From assembly GCA_949296575.1 (NCBI GenBank), contig CASFPE010000029.1:186001-250000 (forward strand): 64,000 bases of DNA, in the 5' to 3' direction. Below, piece by piece: positions 1-9,586 of this stretch. Within the stretch, counting starts at the first letter, position 1; every line of letters starts with the position of its first letter. A program made the translations under genes and the position numbers. Source of the DNA: an uncultured Bacteroides sp. Lineage in GTDB: Bacteria; Bacteroidota; Bacteroidia; Bacteroidales; Bacteroidaceae. A model generated the notes under the pieces. It saw only the letters and a program-made list of their open reading frames with translations, was not told the origin of the DNA and made no database searches.

Positions 1-233
1 ACATGGTGTGGAAAGGATTGGTGAAATACGGCTATGAAGCGGAAGCGCAGGAATTGGCGGCAAAAACGATTAAATTGTTTGGGATGGACGTGAAACGGTT
101 TGGCACGATGCATGAGTATTACCAGCCGGAGAATGGGGAACCCATATTGAATCCCGGTTTCCAAAATTGGAATTATTTGGTTTTGAATATGATTGCATGG
201 ATGGAGAACCGTCCGATAGTCGAAGAGTTTTAA
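1..233 (+). CDS. C-terminal fragment of an (alpha/alpha)6-barrel glycosidase (GH63/GH37-like)
   Basis: The reading frame is open to the left edge and ends at TAA 231-233, so only the last ~77 residues are present. They contain a HEYYQPENGEP...NPGFQNWNYLVLNM pattern, resembling the end of trehalase- and glucosidase-like (alpha/alpha)6-barrel glycosidases, where a HEYY-type motif precedes a conserved W/N-rich helix. Only 38 nt separate it from the next gene on the same strand, so it is very likely part of the same PUL transcript. Family assignment rests on a short tail and is tentative; another alpha/alpha-barrel hydrolase family is possible. Confidence 0.5.
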   Translation, partial: MVWKGLVKYGYEAEAQELAAKTIKLFGMDVKRFGTMHEYYQPENGEPILNPGFQNWNYLVLNMIAWMENRPIVEEF

Positions 234-271
234 ATAGGTAGTAGAATAGATATATTAAATGATTAAGAACC

Positions 272-2251
272 ATGAAGAATAACAGACGATTTTTGGCAAT
301 ATCCGTTTTGTCTCTGGCGGTTGCGGGGCTGATGAATGCCCAGGAACAGGAGACAATGGGCGACTTGCGCGCAGTGCTGGATGCCCAAAAAGGCAAATCC
401 GTGATTGATATCCCCAAAGGCACTTATCTTTTGGACTTGACGAACAACATAGGCCCTTATGCGTTCAGCAATTTGAAGGATGTGACGGTGAACGGGAACG
501 GCTCCACCATCATTTGCAATTACCAGAAGCAGGCTTTCAGCATTGACCATTGCGAGAATTTTACCATCAAGGATCTGATTATCGACTACGATCCTCCTTG
601 CTCCACGCAGGGGACGGTGGTTTCCATGACCAGCGATGCCAAGACATTGGAGATAGAGATGCACGAAGGATTCCCGTTGCCCGACCCGGAAACAGAACAA
701 GACCGCGTGCATTTCTATGACGGCGAGACAATGGAACTGATATGGAACTTGTATTCCAACCAGATTACGGAGCCGATTGAATACTTGAGCGACCGCAGGA
801 TACGGGTAAAGTTGGCGATGCCGAAGCCGAACACGTATGACGTGGGCGATTACATCGTGCTGAACAATATTCCCAACACGTATGTGGGACATATGATTAT
901 CGCAAGCTATTGCAAGAACATGACGTTCTCCAACGTCACGGCATACGATTCTCCCCAGTTCTTCTTCGGCGAGAATTATTGCGAAAATTCGCATTATTAC
1001 CGTTGCGTGATCGACCGCAGGCGGAACGACCCCAAATATCCTATCGACCAGTTGCGCGCAGGCATTGCAGATGGCATCCATAGCCGCCATGCCACGATTG
1101 GCCCGATGATTGAAGAATGCACCATCCAATACATCACGGACGACCCGGTGGCTATCAACGGCAACTTCTATCCCGTGTGTGAAGTGGACAAGGATTACCA
1201 GCAAATTTATATTCTTTCGAGGGAAAATAACCTGACGGATGTGACCATCAAGCAGGACGAGAATATCGTGGCGGTGTCCAATGGCGGCGTGCGCCGGGGC
1301 GAAGCAACGCCTAATCGTGTCCGTTTGTCAACGACACCCACTACGGATGAAATCAATGAATGCCTTTCTTATTTCAATGACATCAAGGATCGTCGTTATG
1401 TGAGCAAGGTAGTGGTGCGTTTCTCTGAAGAAGAATGGAAGAAGATTGGCGATGTGCAGCCGGGCGATGTGCTGTTCTCTACGGACCGCATCGGTGCCGG
1501 TTTCAAGGTTATCAACAACACCATTGGGCATATTCCGGGACGCGGCATCTTGATCAAATCTTCTAATGGGAAGATTCAGAACAACAAAATCAGCAATACC
1601 GGCGCAGGTGCCATTATTATCGCGCCGGAGTTCAACTGGATGGAAGCCGGACTGTCTACGGATTTGGAAATCAGCGGCAACACCATCGAAACTTGTTTTT
1701 GGAAGCAAAACCATCGTCGTTCCCAGTGTGCGGCTATATCTGTGGTATTGGAAGCTTCGAATGGCGACTTGGGAGATGCAGGCGGTTTCCGCAACATCAG
1801 CATCCACCGCAATACGATAAAGGATTGCCCGAAGCCATGTGTGTTCCTGAACGCCATAGACGGAGGTTATTTCTACAAGAACACCATCGAACCGGCTACG
1901 TGGGAACGCGACCATGGTTCCAATTTCTTGATTTCAAACAAGAAAGAATATGTGACGAAGAATGTGGCCAACATCATCACCGATGAAGACCCGCTGGGCA
2001 TTGATTTCCCGAAGGTGGATGAAGTGAATGAGGAAGCGGTGCTGATTGATTCGTCCGGACGGGTGAGCCTGAAAGGATACGATGGGCAAAAGATAGAGAT
2101 GGAGGTCTATAAGATATCGGGTGAACTGGTGTCTGAGGAGTCTTTCACCACTTCTTCCGCTACGTCTGTGAATGCACTGAAACCGGGTGCTTATATTCTC
2201 CATTTGCTATGCGGAGGTGAAACGTTCTCCCGGAAGTACATTGTAGATTAA
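272..2251 (+). CDS. Secreted right-handed beta-helix carbohydrate-active protein with C-terminal sorting-like domain
   Basis: 659 residues. A signal peptide covers about residues 1-23 (cleavage near MNA/QEQ). The body shows the short repeated strands of a pectate-lyase/GH110-type parallel beta-helix (for example FTIKDLIIDYD, MTFSNVTAYDS, ISGNTIETC, ISIHRNTIKDC). An ADGIHS motif (Asp267) and a DD pair (290-291) sit where beta-helix glycosidases such as GH110 alpha-galactosidases keep acidic residues, so a galactosidase or uronic-acid-active enzyme is plausible but unproven. The last ~70 residues are a small beta-sandwich (MEVYKISGELV...LKPGAYILHL...FSRKYIVD) like type IX secretion C-terminal domains. 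Second visible gene of the PUL, 29 nt upstream of the acetylesterase. Confidence 0.75.
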   Translation: MKNNRRFLAISVLSLAVAGLMNAQEQETMGDLRAVLDAQKGKSVIDIPKGTYLLDLTNNIGPYAFSNLKDVTVNGNGSTIICNYQKQAFSIDHCENFTIKDLIIDYDPPCSTQGTVVSMTSDAKTLEIEMHEGFPLPDPETEQDRVHFYDGETMELIWNLYSNQITEPIEYLSDRRIRVKLAMPKPNTYDVGDYIVLNNIPNTYVGHMIIASYCKNMTFSNVTAYDSPQFFFGENYCENSHYYRCVIDRRRNDPKYPIDQLRAGIADGIHSRHATIGPMIEECTIQYITDDPVAINGNFYPVCEVDKDYQQIYILSRENNLTDVTIKQDENIVAVSNGGVRRGEATPNRVRLSTTPTTDEINECLSYFNDIKDRRYVSKVVVRFSEEEWKKIGDVQPGDVLFSTDRIGAGFKVINNTIGHIPGRGILIKSSNGKIQNNKISNTGAGAIIIAPEFNWMEAGLSTDLEISGNTIETCFWKQNHRRSQCAAISVVLEASNGDLGDAGGFRNISIHRNTIKDCPKPCVFLNAIDGGYFYKNTIEPATWERDHGSNFLISNKKEYVTKNVANIITDEDPLGIDFPKVDEVNEEAVLIDSSGRVSLKGYDGQKIEMEVYKISGELVSEESFTTSSATSVNALKPGAYILHLLCGGETFSRKYIVD

Positions 2252-2280
2252 TTGCAAGGCTGTTTTTATAAATTGAAACG

Positions 2281-3801
2281 ATGAACATGCATTTGAAACG
2301 ATACGGCATTTTCTTTCTTTTCTGCTTGGCGATGTTCGCCCCAGTGCAGGCAGGAATCGTTTTGCCTGCTTTGTTGGGCGACAACATGGTGCTGAAGCAA
2401 AAGTCCAATGTGATGTTTTGGGGATGGGATGCCCCTGGAACAGATATTACAGTCAAAGCAGAATGGAATGGCAAAGAATATGCAGCAAAAGCCGATGTGG
2501 ACGGACGGTGGGAAGTGAAGCTTTCCACGCCGTCGGCAGGCGGTCCTTTCCGTATCTGGGTAAAAGGGACGGATGAAGTGGTGTTGGAGAATGTCATGGT
2601 TGGTGAGGTGTGGTTCACCAGCGGCCAATCCAATATGGGCTGGACTGTGACGGAGGAAAGAAATGCGGAAAACGTATTGAAGGATGCAAGGCACGATCGT
2701 ATCCGCCTTTTCCATGTCCCGCGTTGCGTGTCGGATGAGCAAGAAACGGGATTCGGAAAGAATGCGGCATGGAGAATGTGCGATGCAGAGTCGGTGAAGA
2801 ACTTCTCGGCCATGAGTTATTATTTTGCTGTGGAATTGCAGAAACAGTTGGATGTGCCGGTCGGTATTATCTCTGCTTCTTGGGCAGGCACGGGCATCGA
2901 GTCCTGGCTTTCAGGCAAATTGCAGGCATCGGGCGGTGAATTGTCGAAACCCATCAGGCGTTGGGCAGCTTGGGAGAAGTCTTACTGTGCCGACAGTGCG
3001 AAATATGCGAACGAACTTGCTGCATGGAAAGAACGCACGCAAGCAGGAGAACAATTGCCCCCGGTGAAGAAGCCTAAGAGCGTACACATGATGGAACGGC
3101 CTCATTGCAAGCCCGGTTCTTTGTATAACGCCATGGTGCATCCCTGTATGCCCTACACCCTTTCAGGCTTTATTTGGTACCAAGGGGAGAATAGCATCGA
3201 ATGGTCAGAGGAATATGATTTCCAATTGCAGAACCTTATTGAAAGCTGGCGGGAAGGATTCGGATCGCAGGCTCCTTTCTTGGTAGGGCAGTTGACCAAC
3301 TTCAATTATCCTTCCGCCGAACGGGCTGCGATGGTGAGAGATGCCCAACTGAAGGCAGAGGAAATTTCTGGTGTATACACCATCTGCACTATCGATATTG
3401 GCAATCCCGATGATGTGCATCCCGACAACAAGCTTCCTTTCGGGCAACGTTTCGCCGGCATGGCGTTGAACAAAGTATATGGAAAATCTTCCATGTCTGT
3501 GGAGTATCCGATTGCGCACCGTGCCAAGGTGAAGAAAGACCGGGTGGTAGTCAGCTTCAAGCGTGCGAAAGGTTTGCATGTCAAAGGAGAGGCACTGAAC
3601 GATGTGGTGTTGTATGACGGTGAAGGCAATCGATTGGAAATAGAAGATGCCTTCATTGAAAAAGGCCGTTTGGCCGTTGTTGCGGAAAACATTTATGAAG
3701 CAGCCAAGGTAACTTATGCAGTGGACAATGGCGTGAAAGCGAATTTGTATAACGGGAACGGTTTGCCCGCATTCCCATTTTCTTTAACCATAAAACATTA
3801 G
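2281..3801 (+). CDS. Sialate O-acetylesterase family (SGNH) enzyme 1
   Basis: 506 residues with a signal peptide (MNMHLKRYGIFFLFCLAMFAPVQA). It belongs to the SASA/DUF303 family of carbohydrate esterases that remove O-acetyl groups from sugars. The nucleophile motif GQSNM places the catalytic serine at 117; the second catalytic block DDVHPDNKLPFGQR supplies His380 (Asp378). The conserved GFIWYQGENS segment lies between. An N-terminal beta-sandwich (about 25-110) precedes the hydrolase fold. It acts in the periplasm or at the cell surface, deacetylating the PUL substrate so that neighbouring glycosidases can work. Member of the 1-24627 run; 13 nt before the alpha-galactosidase. In a pectin context the natural target may be acetylated galacturonate or rhamnose rather than sialic acid. 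Confidence 0.9.
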   Translation: MNMHLKRYGIFFLFCLAMFAPVQAGIVLPALLGDNMVLKQKSNVMFWGWDAPGTDITVKAEWNGKEYAAKADVDGRWEVKLSTPSAGGPFRIWVKGTDEVVLENVMVGEVWFTSGQSNMGWTVTEERNAENVLKDARHDRIRLFHVPRCVSDEQETGFGKNAAWRMCDAESVKNFSAMSYYFAVELQKQLDVPVGIISASWAGTGIESWLSGKLQASGGELSKPIRRWAAWEKSYCADSAKYANELAAWKERTQAGEQLPPVKKPKSVHMMERPHCKPGSLYNAMVHPCMPYTLSGFIWYQGENSIEWSEEYDFQLQNLIESWREGFGSQAPFLVGQLTNFNYPSAERAAMVRDAQLKAEEISGVYTICTIDIGNPDDVHPDNKLPFGQRFAGMALNKVYGKSSMSVEYPIAHRAKVKKDRVVVSFKRAKGLHVKGEALNDVVLYDGEGNRLEIEDAFIEKGRLAVVAENIYEAAKVTYAVDNGVKANLYNGNGLPAFPFSLTIKH

Positions 3802-3814
3802 CAAACCTAAAACA

Positions 3815-6034
3815 ATGATTACCATGAGAAGAAATATCGTGATAACTCTTTTGCTGTTGGCCATCATTATTCCTGCAAAGGCATATTCGGCTGCAACAGG
3901 AGAAATACGTGTCGGGACAAGTGAACTGGAAATGGTATTTACCATTGCCGAGAACAGGAAAGTCATTTATCAGTATTTTGGCGACAAGTTGTCTGCTGAT
4001 AGCAAGACGATGCTTTTGAACCGGCAATACAAACTTCGGCGTGACGGGCGCATGTTGGATGCAGAAGTATTCCCGTCGGCAGGAGATTTCTTGGACCCGG
4101 CTTTGCAGTTGACGCATTCCGACGGGGTTATTACGACGGATTTGTATTATGTGGATCATGCTGTGGCAAACGTTGATGCGAATACCGTTGAAACAAGAAT
4201 CAACTTGCGGGATGCGCTTTATGCATTGGACGTGAGTGTGGTATTCAAAGCTTACCAAAAGGAAAACGTCATTACCCAGTGCGTTGAACTGACGAACCAT
4301 GAGAAAGGAAGCGTCCGCGTAGAGAGAATCGCCTCGGCTTATCTTCCTTTGCACAAGAGGATGTATTACCTGACCCATTTTTATGGCGGTTGGGGCGGCG
4401 AAATGAAGATGGAAGAAGAAGTGTTGACCCCGGGTGTGAAAAGCATTGAGGCAAGGACGGGGATTTTGAATACCGAATCGGTAAATCCTTCTTTCATGGT
4501 GTCAGCCGATGCTCCGGCTCAGGAAAATTCGGGAGAAGTATACGCAGGTTCTTTGGCTTGGTCTGGCAATTACAAACTGACTTTTGAAATAGACAAATAT
4601 GGAATTCTGCATATTCTCAGCGGAATTAACCCATATGCATCCGGACGGACAATTGAGCCGGATGAGACTTTTGCGACACCGGAGATGGTGTGGACGTACA
4701 GTTCTGCCGGACGTGGCCAAATATCGAGGAATTATCATGATTGGTGCCGCCGTTATGCCTTGGCGCATGGTGATGAAATCCGCCCGGTGGTGTTGAACAG
4801 TTGGGAAGGCACTTATTTTGATTTCGATGAGAAGAAAGTGATGGACATGATTGACGACGCAGCCGATTTCGGCGTGGAGATGTTTGTGCTGGATGACGGT
4901 TGGTTCGGAAATAAGTATCCTCGGAATGATGACCGTGTGGGTTTGGGAGACTGGCAGGCGAACAAGAAGAAATTGCCCCATGGCTTAGGCTATTTGGCAG
5001 ATTATGCCCATGAAAAGGGTTTGAAGTTTGGCGTATGGGTGGAACTTGAAATGGTCAGCCCGAAAAGTGAATTGGCTGAAAAACATCCGGAGTGGATTGT
5101 GAAAAGCGGGGAACGTGATTTGTTGTTGGTGCGGAACCAATGTGTCCTCGACTTGACGAATCCGGCAGTGCAGGATTATATGGTGGAAACGTTTGATGAC
5201 ATATTGGGCAGTTCGCCGAATATTACTTATGTGAAGTGGGATTCCAACCGGTTTATCAACAATCCGGGTTCAGAATATCTTCCGGATGACCGGCAGACAC
5301 ATTTTTGGGTGGATTACATAAATGGCTTGTATTCGGTGTATGAAAGGATACGGGAGATGTATCCGCATGTGACGATACAGTTGTGTTCCTCGGGAGGCGG
5401 CCGGCTGGATTTTGGTGCCTTGAAATACCATGATGAATTTTGGGCAAGTGACAACACGAACTCTTTGAGCCGGATTTTCATTCAATATGGCACGAATATG
5501 TTTTTCCCGGCTATTGCTACGGGCTCGCATGTGTCTATCAGCCCGAACCACCAGACTCATATGCACAGTCCTTTGAAGTATAGGTTTGATGTAGCGATGG
5601 GAGGACGTTTGGGCATGGAACTCCAGCCCAAGGATTTGCAGGGCGATGAACGCACGTTTGCCATGAATGCAGTGGAAACATACAAGAAAGTCCGCCCCAT
5701 CATCCAGTTGGGCGATTTGTATCGTTTGGTTTCGCCATATGATGAAGGGGGTTGGGCGGCTCATATGTATGTCTCTAAAGAAAAGGATGCTGCAGTGGTT
5801 ATGGCATATAGCTTTGAGTTTCATGGGCGCGACCGTTTTTTGGAGTTTAAGTTGGATGGGCTGGACAAGAATAAGAAGTATAAGTTGACGGAATTGAATC
5901 CTGCAAAAGGCCGGAAGCCTTATTGGGGTGAAGGCATGGTTTTTACGGGCGATGAGTTGATGAAGATAGGGCTTAACATCAACGACAGTGATATGTTCGA
6001 CAGTTTTGTATTTTTGCTTACCGCTATTGATTGA
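3815..6034 (+). CDS. Alpha-galactosidase, glycoside hydrolase family 36
   Basis: 739 residues. The signal peptide begins MRRNIVITLLLLAIIIPAKA; the ATG at 3824 is as good a start as 3815. After an N-terminal beta-supersandwich (to about residue 320), the (beta/alpha)8 barrel shows the GH-D clan signature: YVKWDSNR with nucleophile Asp476, LCSSGGGR, and WASDNTNS with acid/base Asp546. Family members hydrolyse terminal alpha-galactosides; the DDGWFG and WVELEMVSPKSEL motifs are typical. The usual KWDMNR reads KWDSNR, a mild variation next to the nucleophile. It ends at 6034, five nt before the next start, suggesting translational coupling. Confidence 0.93.
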   Translation: MITMRRNIVITLLLLAIIIPAKAYSAATGEIRVGTSELEMVFTIAENRKVIYQYFGDKLSADSKTMLLNRQYKLRRDGRMLDAEVFPSAGDFLDPALQLTHSDGVITTDLYYVDHAVANVDANTVETRINLRDALYALDVSVVFKAYQKENVITQCVELTNHEKGSVRVERIASAYLPLHKRMYYLTHFYGGWGGEMKMEEEVLTPGVKSIEARTGILNTESVNPSFMVSADAPAQENSGEVYAGSLAWSGNYKLTFEIDKYGILHILSGINPYASGRTIEPDETFATPEMVWTYSSAGRGQISRNYHDWCRRYALAHGDEIRPVVLNSWEGTYFDFDEKKVMDMIDDAADFGVEMFVLDDGWFGNKYPRNDDRVGLGDWQANKKKLPHGLGYLADYAHEKGLKFGVWVELEMVSPKSELAEKHPEWIVKSGERDLLLVRNQCVLDLTNPAVQDYMVETFDDILGSSPNITYVKWDSNRFINNPGSEYLPDDRQTHFWVDYINGLYSVYERIREMYPHVTIQLCSSGGGRLDFGALKYHDEFWASDNTNSLSRIFIQYGTNMFFPAIATGSHVSISPNHQTHMHSPLKYRFDVAMGGRLGMELQPKDLQGDERTFAMNAVETYKKVRPIIQLGDLYRLVSPYDEGGWAAHMYVSKEKDAAVVMAYSFEFHGRDRFLEFKLDGLDKNKKYKLTELNPAKGRKPYWGEGMVFTGDELMKIGLNINDSDMFDSFVFLLTAID

Positions 6035-6039
6035 CAGTC

Positions 6040-7989
6040 ATGAAACGTCGTTTGTTTTTTGTTTTGTTGTTTTGCATTGCCTGTAGCTGCATAGAGGCAT
6101 CCAGCCTGCAATTGCCTTCCATCTTTTCGGACCATGCCGTACTTCAGCGCGGGATGCCTGTAAAAGTATGGGGAAAATCCGCAGCAGATGCGCTTGTGAC
6201 GGTGGAAATATCTGGCAATGAATACAGCACTGTGGCAAATGAAGAAGGAAATTGGACGGTTGTCTTGCCTTCGTTTGAAGCAGGCGGGCCGTATGACATC
6301 CGCGTTTCATCTGCGGGGGAAACCTGTTTGATTGAAGATGTGCTATTTGGCGAAGTATGGTTGTGCAGCGGGCAATCGAATATGGAGTTCAAAGTGAAAG
6401 AGGCTTATGATGCGGCAAATGAGATGAAGCGGGCCGATTATCCGATGATTCGTGCTGTCAATGTGCCGCATGTGATGAATGGTTCTCCTCAAAATGAAGT
6501 GGAGGTGAAATGGGAAATTTGTTCTTCTTCTTCAGTGGGCAATTTTACGGCTTTGGGATATTTCTATGCACTGAATCTGTATAAGGAATTGAAGGTTCCT
6601 GTCGGCATCATCAATTCGTCTTGGGGTTCCACAGGGGTGCGTACTTGGATGAGCCGGGAAGCTTTTGACCAACTTCCGCAAAGGATGAAAAACGATTATG
6701 ATCCGTTGGCATTGAATGATTATGCCCGTTTCCAAAAGGAGAATGCCGATAAGAAGCAGCAATTTGAATCAGCTCTGAAGAATGACAAAGGGATGGCCGG
6801 GAAATGGTATGAGCCGGATACGAATATCTCGGATTGGAAAGAAATGAATGTGCCGTGTGCATGGGTGTCTACGGAGTTAGGCAATTCGTTGGGCAATGTA
6901 TGGTATTGCCGTAAGGTTCAGTTGCCGGAGAGTGCTGCAGGAAAATCAGGCATTTTGTCATTGGGAATTATTGATGATGGCGATAGGGTTTGGGTGAATG
7001 GCACGAAGGTGGGAGAAGGACGTGGCTCGAACAAGAGACGCATTTACAATATTGCTCCTGATGTGTTGTGTGCCGGTGAAAATATCATTGTCGTGCAACT
7101 CAATAATTCTTCATACACGGGTGGTTTTATTTCTGTTCCGGATGATTATTACCTTGAGACAAGCGGGGATAAAGTCCGTTATTCGTTGTCTGGGAAATGG
7201 AAATATAAGAAATCTGCCGTGAGCATGGATTTCGGATATAGCGAGATTCTTCCCAATATTGCTCCTTCATTGTTGTATAATGCCATGATTCATCCGTTTG
7301 TGAATTTTGCTATCCGTGGTGCGGTTTGGTATCAAGGCGAGCATGACACCAAGCGGGCGTATGACTATCAGACGATGTTCCCGGCCTTGATTGAGGATTG
7401 GAGGAAGCAATGGGGATATGATTTCCCCTTTTATTGGGTTTCATTGGCCAATATGAATTTGGAAGATCAGGTTCCGAAAGATAGCCAATGGGCTGAATTG
7501 CGTGAAGCGCAGACGATGGCCCTTTCATTGCCGTATACCGGGCAAGCAGTTATTTATGATATCGGTGATGCTTTGAATATCCATCCGGTCAACAAGCAGG
7601 AGGTAGGCCGCCGGTTAGCATTGTTGGCAAGGAACAAAGTGTATGGCGAAAAGGATTTAGTGTGTGAAGGCCCTGTTTATGAGTCCTTCAAAAAGGAGGG
7701 GAACAAGATAGTGCTTCGTTTCAGGAATGCAGGAAAAGGCTTATCTACGAAGAACAATAAATATGGTTATGTAACAGGGTTTTCTATTGCTGGTGAAGAT
7801 AAGAGATTTGAATGGGCAAAAGCTTACATCCAAGGCGATGAGGTGGTGGTTTATTCAGACAAGGTGGAAGCTCCGATAGCGGTGCGTTATGCATGGTCTG
7901 ATAATCCGGGCGCCAATTTGTGCAATAAAGAAGGATTGTTGGTTGTGCCTTTTCGGACAGATGACTGGAAAGGATGCACGGAAAAGTGA
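6040..7989 (+). CDS. Sialate O-acetylesterase family (SGNH) enzyme 2 with inserted jelly-roll domain
   Basis: The ATG at 6040 gives 649 residues starting MKRRLFFVLLFCIACSCIEA, a clean export signal; an upstream in-frame TTG at 6031 would overlap the alpha-galactosidase stop and is less likely. GQSNM puts the catalytic serine at 113, and an N-I-H-P motif near residue 510 supplies the histidine. Between the two halves lies an insertion (about 240-380: NISDWKEMNVPCAW...VWVNGTKVGEG) resembling the sugar-binding jelly-roll of GH2 enzymes, a common architecture in longer SASA esterases. Paralogous in fold to the enzyme at 2281 but clearly divergent, so the two probably remove acetyl groups from different positions of the same glycan. 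Confidence 0.9.
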   Translation: MKRRLFFVLLFCIACSCIEASSLQLPSIFSDHAVLQRGMPVKVWGKSAADALVTVEISGNEYSTVANEEGNWTVVLPSFEAGGPYDIRVSSAGETCLIEDVLFGEVWLCSGQSNMEFKVKEAYDAANEMKRADYPMIRAVNVPHVMNGSPQNEVEVKWEICSSSSVGNFTALGYFYALNLYKELKVPVGIINSSWGSTGVRTWMSREAFDQLPQRMKNDYDPLALNDYARFQKENADKKQQFESALKNDKGMAGKWYEPDTNISDWKEMNVPCAWVSTELGNSLGNVWYCRKVQLPESAAGKSGILSLGIIDDGDRVWVNGTKVGEGRGSNKRRIYNIAPDVLCAGENIIVVQLNNSSYTGGFISVPDDYYLETSGDKVRYSLSGKWKYKKSAVSMDFGYSEILPNIAPSLLYNAMIHPFVNFAIRGAVWYQGEHDTKRAYDYQTMFPALIEDWRKQWGYDFPFYWVSLANMNLEDQVPKDSQWAELREAQTMALSLPYTGQAVIYDIGDALNIHPVNKQEVGRRLALLARNKVYGEKDLVCEGPVYESFKKEGNKIVLRFRNAGKGLSTKNNKYGYVTGFSIAGEDKRFEWAKAYIQGDEVVVYSDKVEAPIAVRYAWSDNPGANLCNKEGLLVVPFRTDDWKGCTEK

Positions 7990-8020
7990 TAATAGAATAT
8001 GAATCTTTAATAATACATAT

Positions 8021-9556
8021 ATGAGAAGAACTTTACTACTATTCGGATTGTTTTGCATGACAGCAGTCCAAATGCGAGGTGATGATGCCTCTATTTTGGA
8101 TTTCGGTGCAAAGCAGGATGCTGAAAACAATGCCAAGGCAATACAGTCTGCTATTGACCATTGTGCAGCTACAGGAGGAGGTACGGTGCATGTAGCTTCA
8201 GGCACATATCTGACCTCAACTGTTTTTTTGAAAGACAATGTGCATTTGTACTTGCACGGAGGAAGCACATTGCGGGCTGTGCCTGACCCGCAGGCATACG
8301 CCAGTGAGAATCGTGCGGTAGTGGTAGGCAGGAACGTGGAAAATGTATCTGTCCGTGGAGAAGGTTGCATTGACGGGCAAGGGAACCATGCGAATTTCCA
8401 GTTCGGAGATGAAAAAGGGAATCGCCCTCATGTTATTTTGTTCGATAATTGCCGGAATGTGCAGGTGCAGGATGTGTTTTTGTATAATTCTGCTTCATGG
8501 ACCTTGCGTTGTGCAGCATCGGATGGAATCCGTATTAACGGCGTGAAGATATATTCCCATGGAAATTACAATTGCGATGGGATTGATGTCAACAGCCGGA
8601 ATGTGACAATTTCCGATTGCCATATTGATTGCGATGATGATGGGATTTGTTTTAAAACGGAAATACCAGGCTTCAATGTAGAGCATGTCACCGTATCCAA
8701 TTGCGTGATTGCTTCTAACTGCAATGGGATAAAGTTTGGGACAGGTTCATTTCATGCCTTTCGGAACATCAGCATCAGCAATTGTGTGATACGGAAAGCT
8801 TCTGAAAACAACATCCGTTCGTGGCGCAAGATGTTGAGAGGTATTTCAGCGGATACGACTGTGATATCTGGAATTGCCCTTGAAGTGGTGGATGGAGGAA
8901 TCATGGACCGGGTTACAATCAGCAATATATCCATGCAGGATATACAGACACCTATTTTCATACGTTTGGGAAACCGGCGTGGCATTGGCACGCTGAAAAA
9001 CGTGTTGATTTCAAATGTTGTGGCTCGAAATGAAAGCCTTATTACTTCGTCGATTACCGGAATACCTGGAAGCTATGTAGAAAATGTGACGTTGAGGGAT
9101 ATTGTTTTATCTAACGTGGGCGGTGCCAGTGAAGAAGATGCACGGATAGAAGTGCCGGAAAAAATCAACCAATATCCGGAAAACCGGATGTTCGGTCCGG
9201 TATTGCCGGCATATGGGTTTTATGTGAGGCATGTGAAGAATTTGACAATGGAGAATGTGCAGTGTTATGTACGCAATGCGGATTATCGTCCGGCTTTTGT
9301 TTTTGATGATGTCCATCGCGTGTCGGTGTCCAATTTCCAGGCTGATGTGCCTCGTGGAGAAAACCCGATTGTCCGTATGGTTAATTCTTCAGATGTGTCA
9401 TTGTCTGGATTTCGGGCGGGTGAAGAAGTTGTTCCATTGTTTGTCAGAGTGGAAGATTGCAAACAGATTAATTTGTTGGGCAATGATTTCAACCGGGTCA
9501 GCAAGAAAGCCGAGTTGGGCAAAGGAGTAGAGAAATCAGAGATTTTAGGATTATAA
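8021..9556 (+). CDS. GH28-like (polygalacturonase fold) glycosidase
   Basis: 511 residues with signal peptide MRRTLLLFGLFCMTAVQMRG. The N-terminal ILDFGAKQD...NAKAIQSAIDHCAATGGGTVHVASGTY is the classic start of secreted GH28 and related beta-helix enzymes. GH28 carboxylates are visible as NCDGIDVNS (Asp186) and CDDDGICFKT (Asp205-207). The third and fourth GH28 motifs (G-H-G and R-I-K) are not canonical; the corresponding stretch reads GTGSFHAFRNI, as in the distant GH28-like branch common in Bacteroidales PULs. The likely substrate is a galacturonan or rhamnogalacturonan backbone or a side-chain uronide; exact specificity cannot be read. It follows the esterase by 31 nt and precedes SusC1 by 30 nt. 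Confidence 0.85.
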   Translation: MRRTLLLFGLFCMTAVQMRGDDASILDFGAKQDAENNAKAIQSAIDHCAATGGGTVHVASGTYLTSTVFLKDNVHLYLHGGSTLRAVPDPQAYASENRAVVVGRNVENVSVRGEGCIDGQGNHANFQFGDEKGNRPHVILFDNCRNVQVQDVFLYNSASWTLRCAASDGIRINGVKIYSHGNYNCDGIDVNSRNVTISDCHIDCDDDGICFKTEIPGFNVEHVTVSNCVIASNCNGIKFGTGSFHAFRNISISNCVIRKASENNIRSWRKMLRGISADTTVISGIALEVVDGGIMDRVTISNISMQDIQTPIFIRLGNRRGIGTLKNVLISNVVARNESLITSSITGIPGSYVENVTLRDIVLSNVGGASEEDARIEVPEKINQYPENRMFGPVLPAYGFYVRHVKNLTMENVQCYVRNADYRPAFVFDDVHRVSVSNFQADVPRGENPIVRMVNSSDVSLSGFRAGEEVVPLFVRVEDCKQINLLGNDFNRVSKKAELGKGVEKSEILGL

Positions 9557-9586
9557 ATTTAGTATGAATGCAAAAAATCTAAGAAG

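Noticed and set aside
6031..6039. TTG start for the second acetylesterase
   Set aside because: It overlaps the upstream stop codon; ATG at 6040 gives a better signal peptide.
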